This document shows, piece by piece, positions 55,316 through 64,000 of a stretch of 64,000 nt of DNA. Origin of the DNA: Antedon bifida. Its lineage: Eukaryota; Echinodermata; Crinoidea; Comatulida; Antedonidae. The stretch is taken from the NCBI GenBank assembly GCA_963402885.1, contig OY727094.1, forward strand, positions 21,578,501-21,642,500, read 5' to 3'. The notes beneath the pieces are model-generated. The model saw only the letters and a program-made list of their open reading frames with translations. It was not told where the DNA came from and made no database searches. Each line of letters starts with the position of its first letter. Position 1 is the first letter of the stretch. Both the position numbers and the translations under genes were made by a program.

Positions 55316-58300
55316 ATGCACTGTGGCTTGATTGAGAATCGAACAAGGCAAACAGCCATTAAGTCGCGTGCTACAATGCATAGTGATACCGGACCGACAG
55401 ACAGACCGACCGACCGACATAGTGGACTAAAAACATGTGCCTACTATTTTCTCTTTCCGTTCATCAATTCTCAACCAATCATTTTAATATTTGAACAATA
55501 GGTACAATACAAACATTATATTTTCATATTATTTGTGTCCTTGATTTAAAATATTGCATAAACCTACCAAAAAACGAAGACAATTTTTTTAAAGTTCACC
55601 AATTCAAGAAGCATGCGCATTTAAAATTTAAAAATGCGCAAAATTAATTTTGATTCATGACATTTTACGCATGTCAAAAATTCCTGTGCGTGCAAACAAT
55701 TTTACGCGTAAACTAGTACGGAGTATGGAAAACATGCTGTTTTCTCTTGAATTATGATTTTCCAGCCTTTCCTAGTCATTTTTTTTTTCCTCTTTCGTGG
55801 GGGTCTCCAAGATTTATTCATTCCGTTCCTATACAACGGTACATTATACAAATACATATACTGTATAGGCCTACTATATACATTTCTGTAAAATTATAAA
55901 ACAGTACAATTCAATAAAGTAGTTAAAAAGGTACTTCATAAAATCAATGCAGTAAAAGTATGTTTTAAAAACGTATATTTTATGGTTATTGCAAGTTATT
56001 TTAAAAATACAACTATTTACTCTATATTAATAAATTTTGGTTTGTTTCCTTTTACAGTTAGAGCAGAACTGTTTCACAGTTTGTATGTTTCATTTTATGT
56101 TTTGACCTTATATTACATCCATTACAAATATATACACTACAAGCACACATATAAACCTATTTACTTTCACGATTCGTTTTAACATAGTTTCTATATTTAT
56201 TATATGCTACGTCATTATATGTTTTGGCCTTGTATTGCATTTGTTTCATTCCACCACTATTTCTAAACCTTAACATTTTTTTAATTCTATTCTTACTATG
56301 TTGACCACATACGTATTGTTTGTTTACTTATATATTTAACATTGTGTTTCAGTCAATGTTTTACCCTTATACATTTATTTCCATCATATTTTGCTTTTAA
56401 TATACTAAGGTTGATGATACAGATTGCAAATTAATTGATGGTGTAAATAAAGACTGAAATCAATCAGTCATTCATATAAAGAAATTTTATTTGCATGCAT
56501 GAAATGTGAGATGTTCAGGTGAGAAAGGATAGTAAATGATCTCTATTCTTATATCTAGGAACTGCTACATGTTTAAAATTTCAATATCAAATTCAACTTC
56601 ATAAATTTATACAGATAAATTACTAAAGATTGTTTTGATATGGATACTGCCCTATACAACTACCTTAAATCCTTGTATTTAGCATATTGCAAATAATTGT
56701 TTTATTTGGTAGTTTATTAATTCAATTGAAGGAATTTTCTTGAATGATAAGTTATTCAAGGAATTATCAATGTTTTGTACAACAATAATCCTATAAAACA
56801 AATTAAGAAACTAGATTTAATTCATCACTATGACGAATTATAGGTTATATTGATTTAAATAAAAATAATTGATTTTTTAAAAGATATACAGATTGATTTT
56901 GTCAGAATCTTATTTTTAAGGTAGGATCTTGGTAACGCAAATACAATGGCCGGTATCACTGCACATTGAGCCACTTAAATAAAACAATCCGATCAAAGAT
57001 CACTCTGCGTATTGTCATAAACAACCCTTGTTACATAATAATAAACACATATGATAAATAATATGACCTGCAAGTACCAAATTTGGTTTAATTATGATTA
57101 TTATTTATATATATATATAAAATAATGTATTACTATAATGTTATGTTAATGTTTTGATGTTTTTGTGTACTTTTTAAACTGATTTTATGTAAATGCAATA
57201 CTTTCAGCTTCTGCTGCTTTTTGTATATATGTGTTTTTTATACCAAAATAAATAAAAAAATGATACATGCCTGTGAAGATATGATTACAAACATGATTTC
57301 ATTATATCGTGCATAGACCGATAACGAACATAGTTTTAGTAGCCTTAAGTTATGGATGATTAAATAGGTGTAGGCCTACTATTTCACTCTTAAGAGTGTA
57401 GTATATTTATATACAGTCAGTGGAAGACTGGACAATGCGACATCCCCTAAATACGATAATATTTTTTTAGCCGATTCTATGGAGGTTTACGGACATATTG
57501 GAGAATCAGATGCAAGCAATTTGATATATGGGTTAAGGCCGACACTTTTTGGCTGAACATGACATATGGTATAAATATTTTTAGATGTTATAACAAAAAT
57601 ATATATATCATAGGCCTACCTTTAAATCTGAATCAAATTAACCTTTTATTCAATCTGAATAAAGCGACAAGAATCTACTATAGATGTTAATTGTTAAACA
57701 AATAATTAATGTTTTCATATTCTTGGAATTTTTATATTCTTGGAATGGTTCATGTATATTTTGAATAATGTATAATATGATAGATAGTAATTGTATACAC
57801 TAGCTTTTATTTTGTTGTCTGTTTTTACCCACAGGAAATCTTGCCCTTTTTTCTGACAGCGTAACTGATGAATTTATGAGACAGAAATTTCTATTAGCTT
57901 TTTAAAGGGAGAAGAAAGAATTCTTACAAAAATGATAACAAATATTCATGATTTTCTACCAAATAAAATTGTACAATTTGATTTTTTCAACCATACAGGA
58001 ACAATTTTATTGCATTAAAATAGTTTTCTTGAAGTTGAAAATGTATGTAGTGATTCATTTGTTCATGTTTAAAGAGAAACAACATGTCAGAGTTTATTTC
58101 AAATGTATATAAATCAATGTCGATGACCTATTAAAATATAGTACTTTAATAAAAAAAAAAGGAACACATTTTCACCTACACCTACAATTTTTGGCCTAAT
58201 AAAAAATGTTCTGATTAAAACTACATTTTTTAAAATAAAATTACCCTTAATTGTCAGGATAGGTAGTGTTTTATCCATTTTAATTCATAACTATATAATA

Positions 58301-58566
58301 CCAATACAGATACCAATGTGGCCTAATGTATTTTGTTAGTTTTAAAGATATTTAAGGAATTTTCTTTGTTATCACATGTGCTTTGGATTTTTAAAAAATA
58401 TATTGGTGACATTTAAAAAACGGTGGACAAATTGTTATTGTTCGTTAATAAATTCATGAGGATCTTGAAATAATATTTTCTTTTGGAGGATCCAAATTGA
58501 GAATATAATAAACTTAAGTTAAACTTTCACTGGTTAGCATCGCAGCTAAAGGCTGTTGATGTAAGA
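55316..58566. other. Repeat-rich spacer
   Basis: 55385-55425 holds a GACC/GACA microsatellite. 55590-55790 is another internal fragment of the hairpin-repeat family ('atgcgcaaaattaatttt', 'tgattttccagcctttcctagt'). About 55800-56460 looks like retroelement 3' sequence but has no coding. 56812-56850 is a decayed minus-strand copy of the tRNA-like segment seen at 24436. The remainder, including 57000-58560, is AT-rich without recognisable genes. Confidence 0.45.
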
Positions 58567-59690
58567 ACCAGAATCTATATATAAATTTACGTAAGGGCAA
58601 AATTTGGTAAATCGCGCGTTACTTCTAGAATGTTTACTCGATGGTATATAAAGTTTGTTCGTACTTTCGGTACTGATTTTAACCGCCTGATGTAACCCTG
58701 TTTACTAATTAGACCGAGTTAGATAAATAGTTATTGACGATTAAAACGAATTTAGGTCCAACGATTCCAATCGTGGTATACACTGTCTAATGGATGTCAA
58801 TCTTGAAAAATACCCGCATACAATAATATGAGGATGCTTTGCATTTACCTATTTCCTCCTATGATAATTGTTTTAATAGCTGAAAACCGGTTGAACAGTT
58901 TTAGTACAGCATCAAAATGTTGAAGACAGGCCGATTTTCTTAAGAAAATACTATTTTGATAGATTTAATATACGATTATACAAATGTATTGATTTGTGAT
59001 GAATGGAACATTCCAATCTCTCAATCTCCCAGTTTGGTTTAACACATAATACTGTAATAAGTATTAACCATTTTTGGTCACCATTTCAATTGAAAATTTC
59101 TTACTGTGAGTGTGGGTACTGTTAGATATATAAACAGTTTGTATAAACATATATACAAATAAACTTTATTACTGTGAATGTGGGTAGGCCCTACTGTTAC
59201 ATATATAAACACATAATATATAAAGAAACTTTATTACTGACAGTTGCTTCTCAACATTTGTAATAATTAATAATTATAACAAATATAAACGTCGTCGTGG
59301 TGTATCGTTACATGTATTACTATTTCAATCGACTATGACAGTGACAGTTTTAACAAAGTATTAAATCGCAAATGTTTTACTTATTTAGTGGTATATTATT
59401 TATAGGCCTATAAAACATGAAAAAATATTTCGTTACTGAGTGGATAAAGAATATATTTAAATATTGTTCTTCTTTGTACCCATCCTCTTCCCGGTCCCTC
59501 AACCCTAATGTTACATACAAAATACACATTGGGTTTTGTGACAATTTTCTCTTTCGGAAGTAATTCCCAGGGTACTAAGTTTAGTTGTCTAGATAAATCA
59601 TTGTGTCTATTATTCGTTTCTGTAAACAACAATGTATTATAGTCCTGCAGTACGTACATTTGAAATCGCCAGTTTGTTTACTTACTTGTT
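58567..59690 (-). repeat. Family A, copy 4, uninterrupted
   Basis: Reverse complement of copies 1 and 2 end to end, about 1.12 kb. It shows the empty sites of both insertions found in copy 2. On the minus strand 59659-59408 is an open frame beginning MYVLQDYNTLLFTETNNRHN and containing DLSRQLNLVPWELLPKEKI. The same peptide, decayed, occurs in copies 2 and 3. No terminal inverted repeats or poly-A tail were found, so the class is unknown. Confidence 0.75.
59408..59659 (-). CDS. Family A coding-like block (unknown protein)
   Basis: 83 codons, unrecognised. The central segment RHNDLSRQLNLVPWELLPKE is conserved at the peptide level in copy 2 (about 19115-19195, ...HDDLCSQLKLAPWELLSKEK) and copy 3 (about 34565-34650, minus). 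Substitutions are mostly conservative, though the other copies have stops later. A proline/tryptophan PWELL core and a following KE-K are invariant. It could be a captured exon or the remains of an element-encoded protein; most likely none of the copies makes a product. Confidence 0.35.
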   Translation of the reverse strand: MYVLQDYNTLLFTETNNRHNDLSRQLNLVPWELLPKEKIVTKPNVYFVCNIRVEGPGRGWVQRRTIFKYILYPLSNEIFFHVL

Positions 59691-60814
59691 TAATTACTGT
59701 GTATTAGAGAATCACCTGTGGGCATGACCAAGATGGTACGCGAGCGAATCTAGCTGTTAACAATTCTTACATCTCTAATAGTCATGTTGACATGACGCAA
59801 TGGTGTTAATCCACAAAACTTCCTTGTTACAGCGCCATTAATCCACTGTTCAGAATGAAAAACAGGATTATCTGTGGGTTGTGTCTTTTATCCCGCGTGA
59901 TTATGTGATGGACCCACTTTCGATTGTTTGATATTAAGTGCATGTTATTAACTTGCTCTAGTGGTTAATTTAACTTAAATATATAATTGTTCATCCTAAA
60001 CACGTCAATCGTGATAACACTTATCACAGAGGGCTGTCTCAGTCTTCAGTATTTTGACTTAAATTAACTAAATTTAATTTAATAATGTATAAAACATACA
60101 ATTAGAAATATCAAAATAACATTAAATAGGATGTACTTGATAACATTTTATACCTGCTGGGCGAGTCCGGGCCCTACCAGGCATAGATTAGTATGACCCC
60201 CAGGGATTTTGTTAGAATTAAGGAATAATCTTTTAGAGTTTGCAAGAAAAAATTATTTAACATCTATCTAGTATATGTATTTAGCTTCAATTCATTCATT
60301 CATTGAAAATGAATATACAGATGATGTTTAAATTAAGGCAAGCACAAATTTATATTTTTAGGTTTTGATGACAGCATATGGCAAATTATTAAAATGACTC
60401 ATTTGAGCTCTTGTAATTGTTTTGATACATCAATAAAGGTAAATAAATTTACAAACCATAATTTTATACTATTAAATTACATTGAAATAACATATAAGGA
60501 AATTCAAATTTGGATCATGTATTGCATTCATCAAGGCTGTAGAATAAGATGTCTTGATAAATCAAAATCAATTGGGATTTCAGCAGCACTATAAGACATG
60601 GCCTTTATTATTAAGTGCAGAAGCACATGATCAACTGTATCAAAAGGATTCTACTATTTCAACAATAATGATAATTGATAAATGGGCTTCACTGGATTCA
60701 CAAGGATAATTATCTATCATTTATAAAGTGTGTGTTGTGTTCTTTATTTTTATACAGTGGTAAACATGTAATAACATAGACTCAAAGTAAAACTGACTAG
60801 ATTGTCGTTTCAAG
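59691..60814. other. Unassigned spacer
   Basis: No gene recognised. 60170-60215 is a small GC-rich patch. Confidence 0.4.
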
Positions 60815-60817
60815 CAC

Positions 60818-61231
60818 ATGTATTACAATATTAGGTTATATAAAGGTATTATTACGGTGGCCTATAAGAGTCACACAAATTTTTTAAAATATCACGGCAA
60901 TTTTTTGAAAAAAACACATCAATTTAAAAAAAAACCACTGCAATTTGAAAATAAAACATCATGGCAAATTAAAAATGGCAATTTCCGCACTTGTTTAAAT
61001 ATTGCAGGGTGGTCTTATCCCATGTTTTCTCAATCGATGTGCATACAGATATATGAAGATGTTGATTTGCAGACTAGACTATATGAACCAGATACTCTAA
61101 ATAAAATCAGAAATGACTGTCATGCGCATATCGACACAATATTGGAGCATGGTTATACAGGGATAATTGGTGAAAAAAATGTAGAGGATATCTTAAAGTT
61201 GCGTTTGTGGGTATTCCTGCTTTGTGAATGA
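60818..61231 (+). CDS. Unrecognised ORF; second half may be a host exon
   Basis: The first half (to about 61000) is made of degenerate CA-CGGCAATTT-AAAA repeats and is unlikely to be coding. From 61052 the frame reads IYEDVDLQTRLYEPDTLNKI followed by RNDCHAHIDTILEHGYTGII and GEKNVEDILKL, a normal-looking protein composition unlike the AT-driven chance frames elsewhere. A plausible splice acceptor precedes it (pyrimidine-rich TCTTATCCCATGTTTTCTC ... GCATACAG at about 61014-61050), and GGTGAAA at 61169 could be a donor. I do not recognise the family. It may be an isolated exon, an exon relic, or chance. Confidence 0.3.
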   Translation: MYYNIRLYKGIITVAYKSHTNFLKYHGNFLKKTHQFKKKPLQFENKTSWQIKNGNFRTCLNIAGWSYPMFSQSMCIQIYEDVDLQTRLYEPDTLNKIRNDCHAHIDTILEHGYTGIIGEKNVEDILKLRLWVFLLCE

Positions 61232-61474
61232 ATGAATTCAAGTGCGGTTCTGACGAGGTATGATTTGCAGCAAATCATATCCACTTTATATCCAGATGTT
61301 ATTTTTTTTTATTATTTAATCCATAGACATTCAGGAACTGATTAGCAATAGCATAAAACATAATATGGATAATCTCGTAAGAATGTTCAAATAACTGTAG
61401 CCAGTAGGAAGTTGGATGACAATAGGACCTTACTATTTTGGATAGACCTATACACAAACTTGTGATGTTGGTTG
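61232..61474. other. Short spacer
   Basis: Nothing recognised. Confidence 0.3.
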
Positions 61475-61730
61475 CAGCAGAAGACTCAGAGTTGTGGCTT
61501 GGTGGTTATGATGCTTGGCTACCAATTCAAGGGTCTTGGGTTCAAGCAAGTCATATGTCAGGATTTTTTCTAATGACAAATTACAACTCCACTCCCAAAG
61601 AATTGTATTAAGACTTTGTTTATGTAGAGCATCTTGTGTATATGTTTGTCTTGTGAACAGGATTGGCACCTTTAAGAGGGATAGTGAATGAATTCGCTTA
61701 TGGTTATCCTTAAAAAAAAATAAAAAGATG
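61475..61730 (+). mobile_element. tRNA-related SINE
   Basis: An internal pol III promoter is visible: A-box-like TGGCTTGGTGG (61495-61505) and B-box-like GGTTCAAGCAA (61539-61549) with tRNA-like spacing of about 34 bases. A unique body of about 150 bases ends in a CCTTAAAAAAAAATAAAAAG tail. Both boxes carry changes from consensus, so it is probably an old copy. Confidence 0.6.
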
Positions 61731-61984
61731 TTCAATTTGCTATCAAGGAGCCACATATAATGGAACACACATAATATACAATTTACATAATACACAATTA
61801 ATTGACCAGTTTGCATGTGCCATGTGAAGTTATCCCCTTCCCTAATGTAGAGGGCGCTATGCCCTGCTTAAGTTTCTGTGTTGTAATGCTAATTTTGAAA
61901 TAAATGTAATACCTTAGTTTGGTGTGTCAGTGCAAAAACAAGATCGTATTTAAACAATCAATCATCGACATTTTTATTCCATAA

Positions 61985-62335
61985 TCAATATAAAAAAAAA
62001 AGTTATAGGTCTACAGGACCAGCCCACCATGGTTGGGGTGGAGCTAAGAACATTTTGAAAAATAGGGTTGCTAGGTCCCGGAAATTGGACTTAAAACAAA
62101 ATATATACCGGTAAGTCTCCAGAACCAGCCCTACCATGGTTGGGACTGAGATTTTTTTTTTAAATAGAAAAATAGAGCTCTAGGTCCCTAGACAATGCAC
62201 TGACACTGTATTGTACTTTGAAATATGAAATGAAATGTATAAGTATCCATGACCAGCTCTATAATTGAGGCTGAGCTAAGAACAATTTGAAAACTAGAGC
62301 TGCCGGTCTTCAAAAAGTACACTTAAAGTGGCCTT
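61985..62335 (+). repeat. Three-copy degenerate tandem repeat, about 115-130 bp per unit
   Basis: Units at about 61997, 62105 and 62235 share the order: (TATA)AGTCTCCAGAACCAGC-like start, CCA(C/T)CATGGTTGGG-like core, (G)AGCTAAGAACA-TTTGAAAA, TAGAGCTnTAGGTCCC-like segment, then a variable AAATTGGACTT/GTACTT end. Divergence is high. No coding. Confidence 0.6.
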
Positions 62336-62589
62336 TTAATTGGAGGGGAATGCGTCCGCAAGCGTAGACCATTGTCCGTCGGGGAAATCAGTTTATTTCC
62401 CAGATGTATGCGTGCGTACCATATGGACTTTCGATGTATGAAGCTGAGAAGTTCATGACATACATGACATTAGAAATTTAATAACTTAGCTATAATAAGA
62501 TGTTGGCTAAACGAAAATGACGTTTTTTTTAATGTAATGTAGGCCTACACTAGGCGAGCACCCCACGGTACAGAGGGTTGATCGTAAAT

Positions 62590-62850
62590 TTAAAAATTGA
62601 ACATACGAACAATAGATCAGCAAATTTTGTACTCTTCGGTCGCTATATGAGATGTTAGATTTTTATTAGCCTTCATGTACGATTTAGTAATATTCTTTTC
62701 AAGTAATGTGTTATATATATATTCACGATAAAAGTTTGTTGTTTTGTCTGCTGGGATTAAGAGGTTACCATCTTTCTTGATATTTTTGACATCTTGTGAA
62801 TGAATTGAATTATTATTCACTTTTATTTCAAATATCAAAAAATTGACCAA
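62590..62850 (-). pseudogene. YRDD-type RT, N-terminal segment (inverted)
   Basis: Minus strand: SQDVKNIKKDGNLLIPADKT, TNFYREYIYNTLLEKNITKS, YMKANKNLTSHIATEEYKI. The KxDxxLLIPADKTTNFY block precedes the RT in a family of single-RT hypothetical proteins that I associate with cnidarians and other invertebrates. The next part of that protein (AFVTLKDHK...) is found on the plus strand at 63024, so this piece is inverted relative to the rest. A frame change occurs near 62617. Confidence 0.65.
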
Positions 62851-63023
62851 AATTACAACTCGTGGCTAAGAGCCAAATTGCGTGTAAAATACATGTCATA
62901 TCAAAAATATAAATATATATTAAATTAACTTGCGCAATCTTTAAAATCGATGTTCCTAATTCATTTTAATGCTGTAAAGCTCGATTTAACCAATAGAATC
63001 GAACGCCTGGTCGAAAAAAAGAC

Positions 63024-63543
63024 GCATTTGTAACTTTAAAAGACCACAAGCTAAACTTTGAGAACAACCCTAGGTGTAGACTGAGTCTTAAGCAAGAAGA
63101 TCTTGGAAAGGATAAATAGTAAGGTTATTGAATCAACCAAATTAAACCAGTGGAAAAGTACCGATGCTGTCATGAAGTGGTACAAAAACATCAACAACAA
63201 AGCCAACCACTCAGTTATTTGTTTTGATATAGTTGATTTTTATCCTTCTATATCGCTGGATCTTTTGGAAAAGGCACTTGAGTTTGCTTCTACCTACGAC
63301 GCGATCAACGACCATGAAAAGCACATTATAATACAAGTTAAAAATTCACTGCCATTTAATGAAAACACAACTTGGTGCAAGAAATCATGTGACAAACACG
63401 TATTTGATGTGACAATGGGAAGCTTTGATGGAGCCGAAACTTATGAACTTGTAGGTTCGTATCTACTGTCTCAACTGTCAACAAAATATGGCAACTGTGT
63501 AGGTTTATACCGGGATGACCGATTAGCGGCTTTTGAGGAATCA
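63024..63543 (+). pseudogene. YRDD-type reverse transcriptase, central segment
   Basis: Starts AFVTLKDHKLNFENNPRCRL in one frame, shifts near 63090, then continues from 63103 for about 145 codons: NQWKSTDAVMKWYKNI, motif A VICFDIVDFYPSISLDLL (D42 of the second frame), TMGSFDGAETYELVGSYLL (motif B equivalent), GLYRDDRLAAFEES (motif C, YRDD 136-139). A plus-strand RT with YRDD rather than YADD/YIDD, and DFYPSI in motif A, is distinct from every other RT in this window. It is truncated by a T-rich tract at 63544. I cannot name the clade; a Penelope-related (Naiad-like) origin is possible. Confidence 0.7.
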
Positions 63544-63574
63544 TTTTTATTTTTTTTATTTTTTTTTTATTAGG

Positions 63575-63720
63575 TCTAAGTGTAAATAGGCTAACTGCAC
63601 ACTACAAAGTTGTGGATGAGAGTTTGGTGTAATGGTTATGTATCCAGCCTCTCACAGTTCAGATTGCTGGTTCAAGTCCCACTGAAGTTTTTTTTTAATT
63701 TTTTTTTTTTTGTTTTTTAT
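63575..63720 (+). mobile_element. tRNA-related SINE head
   Basis: A box TTTGGTGTAATGG (63623-63635) and B box GGTTCAAGTCC (63669-63679), 34 bases apart, both close to pol III consensus. A TTTTTTTTAATTTTTTTTTT terminator-like run follows. The acceptor and T stems do not pair fully, so it is not a functional tRNA gene. Confidence 0.65.
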
Positions 63721-63962
63721 GGACCTTGATCTTTGACCCTGACCCTTCAAAATTTAACCACAATTATATGATGAGTCATTGATCATTGTGGCTAAGTTTG
63801 GTGAGAATCAGATAACAACTGTGGTCTCTAGGCAGTAAAATAGTTTTTTGTTAGTTGTGACCTTTTCCCCTCAAATTCGAACTTGTCCGAGCTTTTGAGG
63901 CATAGATCATTGTGGCCAAATTTGGTGAGAATCAGATAAAAACTGTGGCCTCCAGGCTGTTC
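63721..63962 (+). repeat. Internal direct duplication after the SINE head
   Basis: ATCATTGTGGCTAAGTTTGG...GAGAATCAGATAACAACTGTGG (63782-63824) recurs at 63907-63949 with about four differences. Each is preceded by gTgACC(C/T)TTnnCCC-type sequence. It may be the body of the SINE or another repeat. Confidence 0.6.
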
Positions 63963-64000
63963 ACAGACACACACACAAACACACGCACACACACACCCAC
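63963..64000. repeat. AC microsatellite at window end
   Basis: CACACA-type repeat with occasional AAAC/ACGC interruptions, continuing past the window. Confidence 0.8.

Noticed and set aside
61448-61816. 122-codon minus-strand frame
   Set aside because: It is the antisense of a tRNA-related SINE and its A tail.
63623-63680. Functional tRNA gene
   Set aside because: A and B boxes are present but acceptor and T stems do not pair and there is no proper 3' end.

Overview
This window is eukaryotic and animal. It is AT-rich, has no operon structure, and is filled with transposable elements. LINEs of several clades, a Penelope-like element, a DIRS-type element, tRNA-related SINEs and short TIR elements, many nested in each other, point to a marine invertebrate. 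The scattered AGGCCTA/CTAGGCCT words (e.g. 724, 3280, 6012, 20083, 32777, 45440) are a flavour I associate with echinoderm and other ambulacrarian genomes. That placement is an inference. I found no convincing multi-exon host gene; the only possible host exon is a short block near 61.06-61.20 kb.

Layout. 1-7 kb: a dispersed repeat (family A, copy 1), shared segments B and C, and AT-rich spacer. 7.0-9.8 kb: a CR1/L2-type LINE with a PHD-finger ORF1 and an endonuclease ORF2 whose reverse transcriptase (RT) core is deleted. 10.1-10.7 kb: a MITE. 11.4-11.8 kb: an RT relic. 13.2-15.7 kb: a 5'-truncated L1/Tx1-type LINE with a 13-bp target-site duplication, inserted into an older RT fragment. 19.05-26.1 kb: a four-level nest in which family A copy 2 is split by a 0.83-kb MITE and by a 5-kb TIR element. 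The TIR element holds a Penelope-like retroelement (RT, then GIY-YIG), which is itself split by a 1.2-kb hairpin-bearing repeat; a 0.5-kb TA-flanked MITE sits near its right end.

28-35 kb: further hairpin-repeat copies, a split RTE-like remnant, family A copy 3 and a hAT-like MITE. 35-45.7 kb: three LINEs, two forward and then one reverse, the last carrying a 2A-like motif behind a hydrophobic N-terminus. 45.5-48.1 kb: LINE tails, one nested. 49.4-52.4 kb: an uninterrupted 995-codon RTE-like ORF on the minus strand. 53.0-55.3 kb: a DIRS-type element whose gag-like ORF has three 77-residue repeats. 58.6-59.7 kb: family A copy 4, uninterrupted. 61-64 kb: two SINEs, a three-copy degenerate tandem block, and an unusual YRDD-type RT in two oppositely oriented pieces, followed by an AC microsatellite.

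The genes do not form a pathway; almost all are parts of selfish elements. Nesting gives the relative ages: family A is older than its MITE and than the TIR element, the Penelope element is older than the hairpin repeat inside it, and the CR1-like RT fragment at 15.7 kb is older than the L1/Tx1 insertion.
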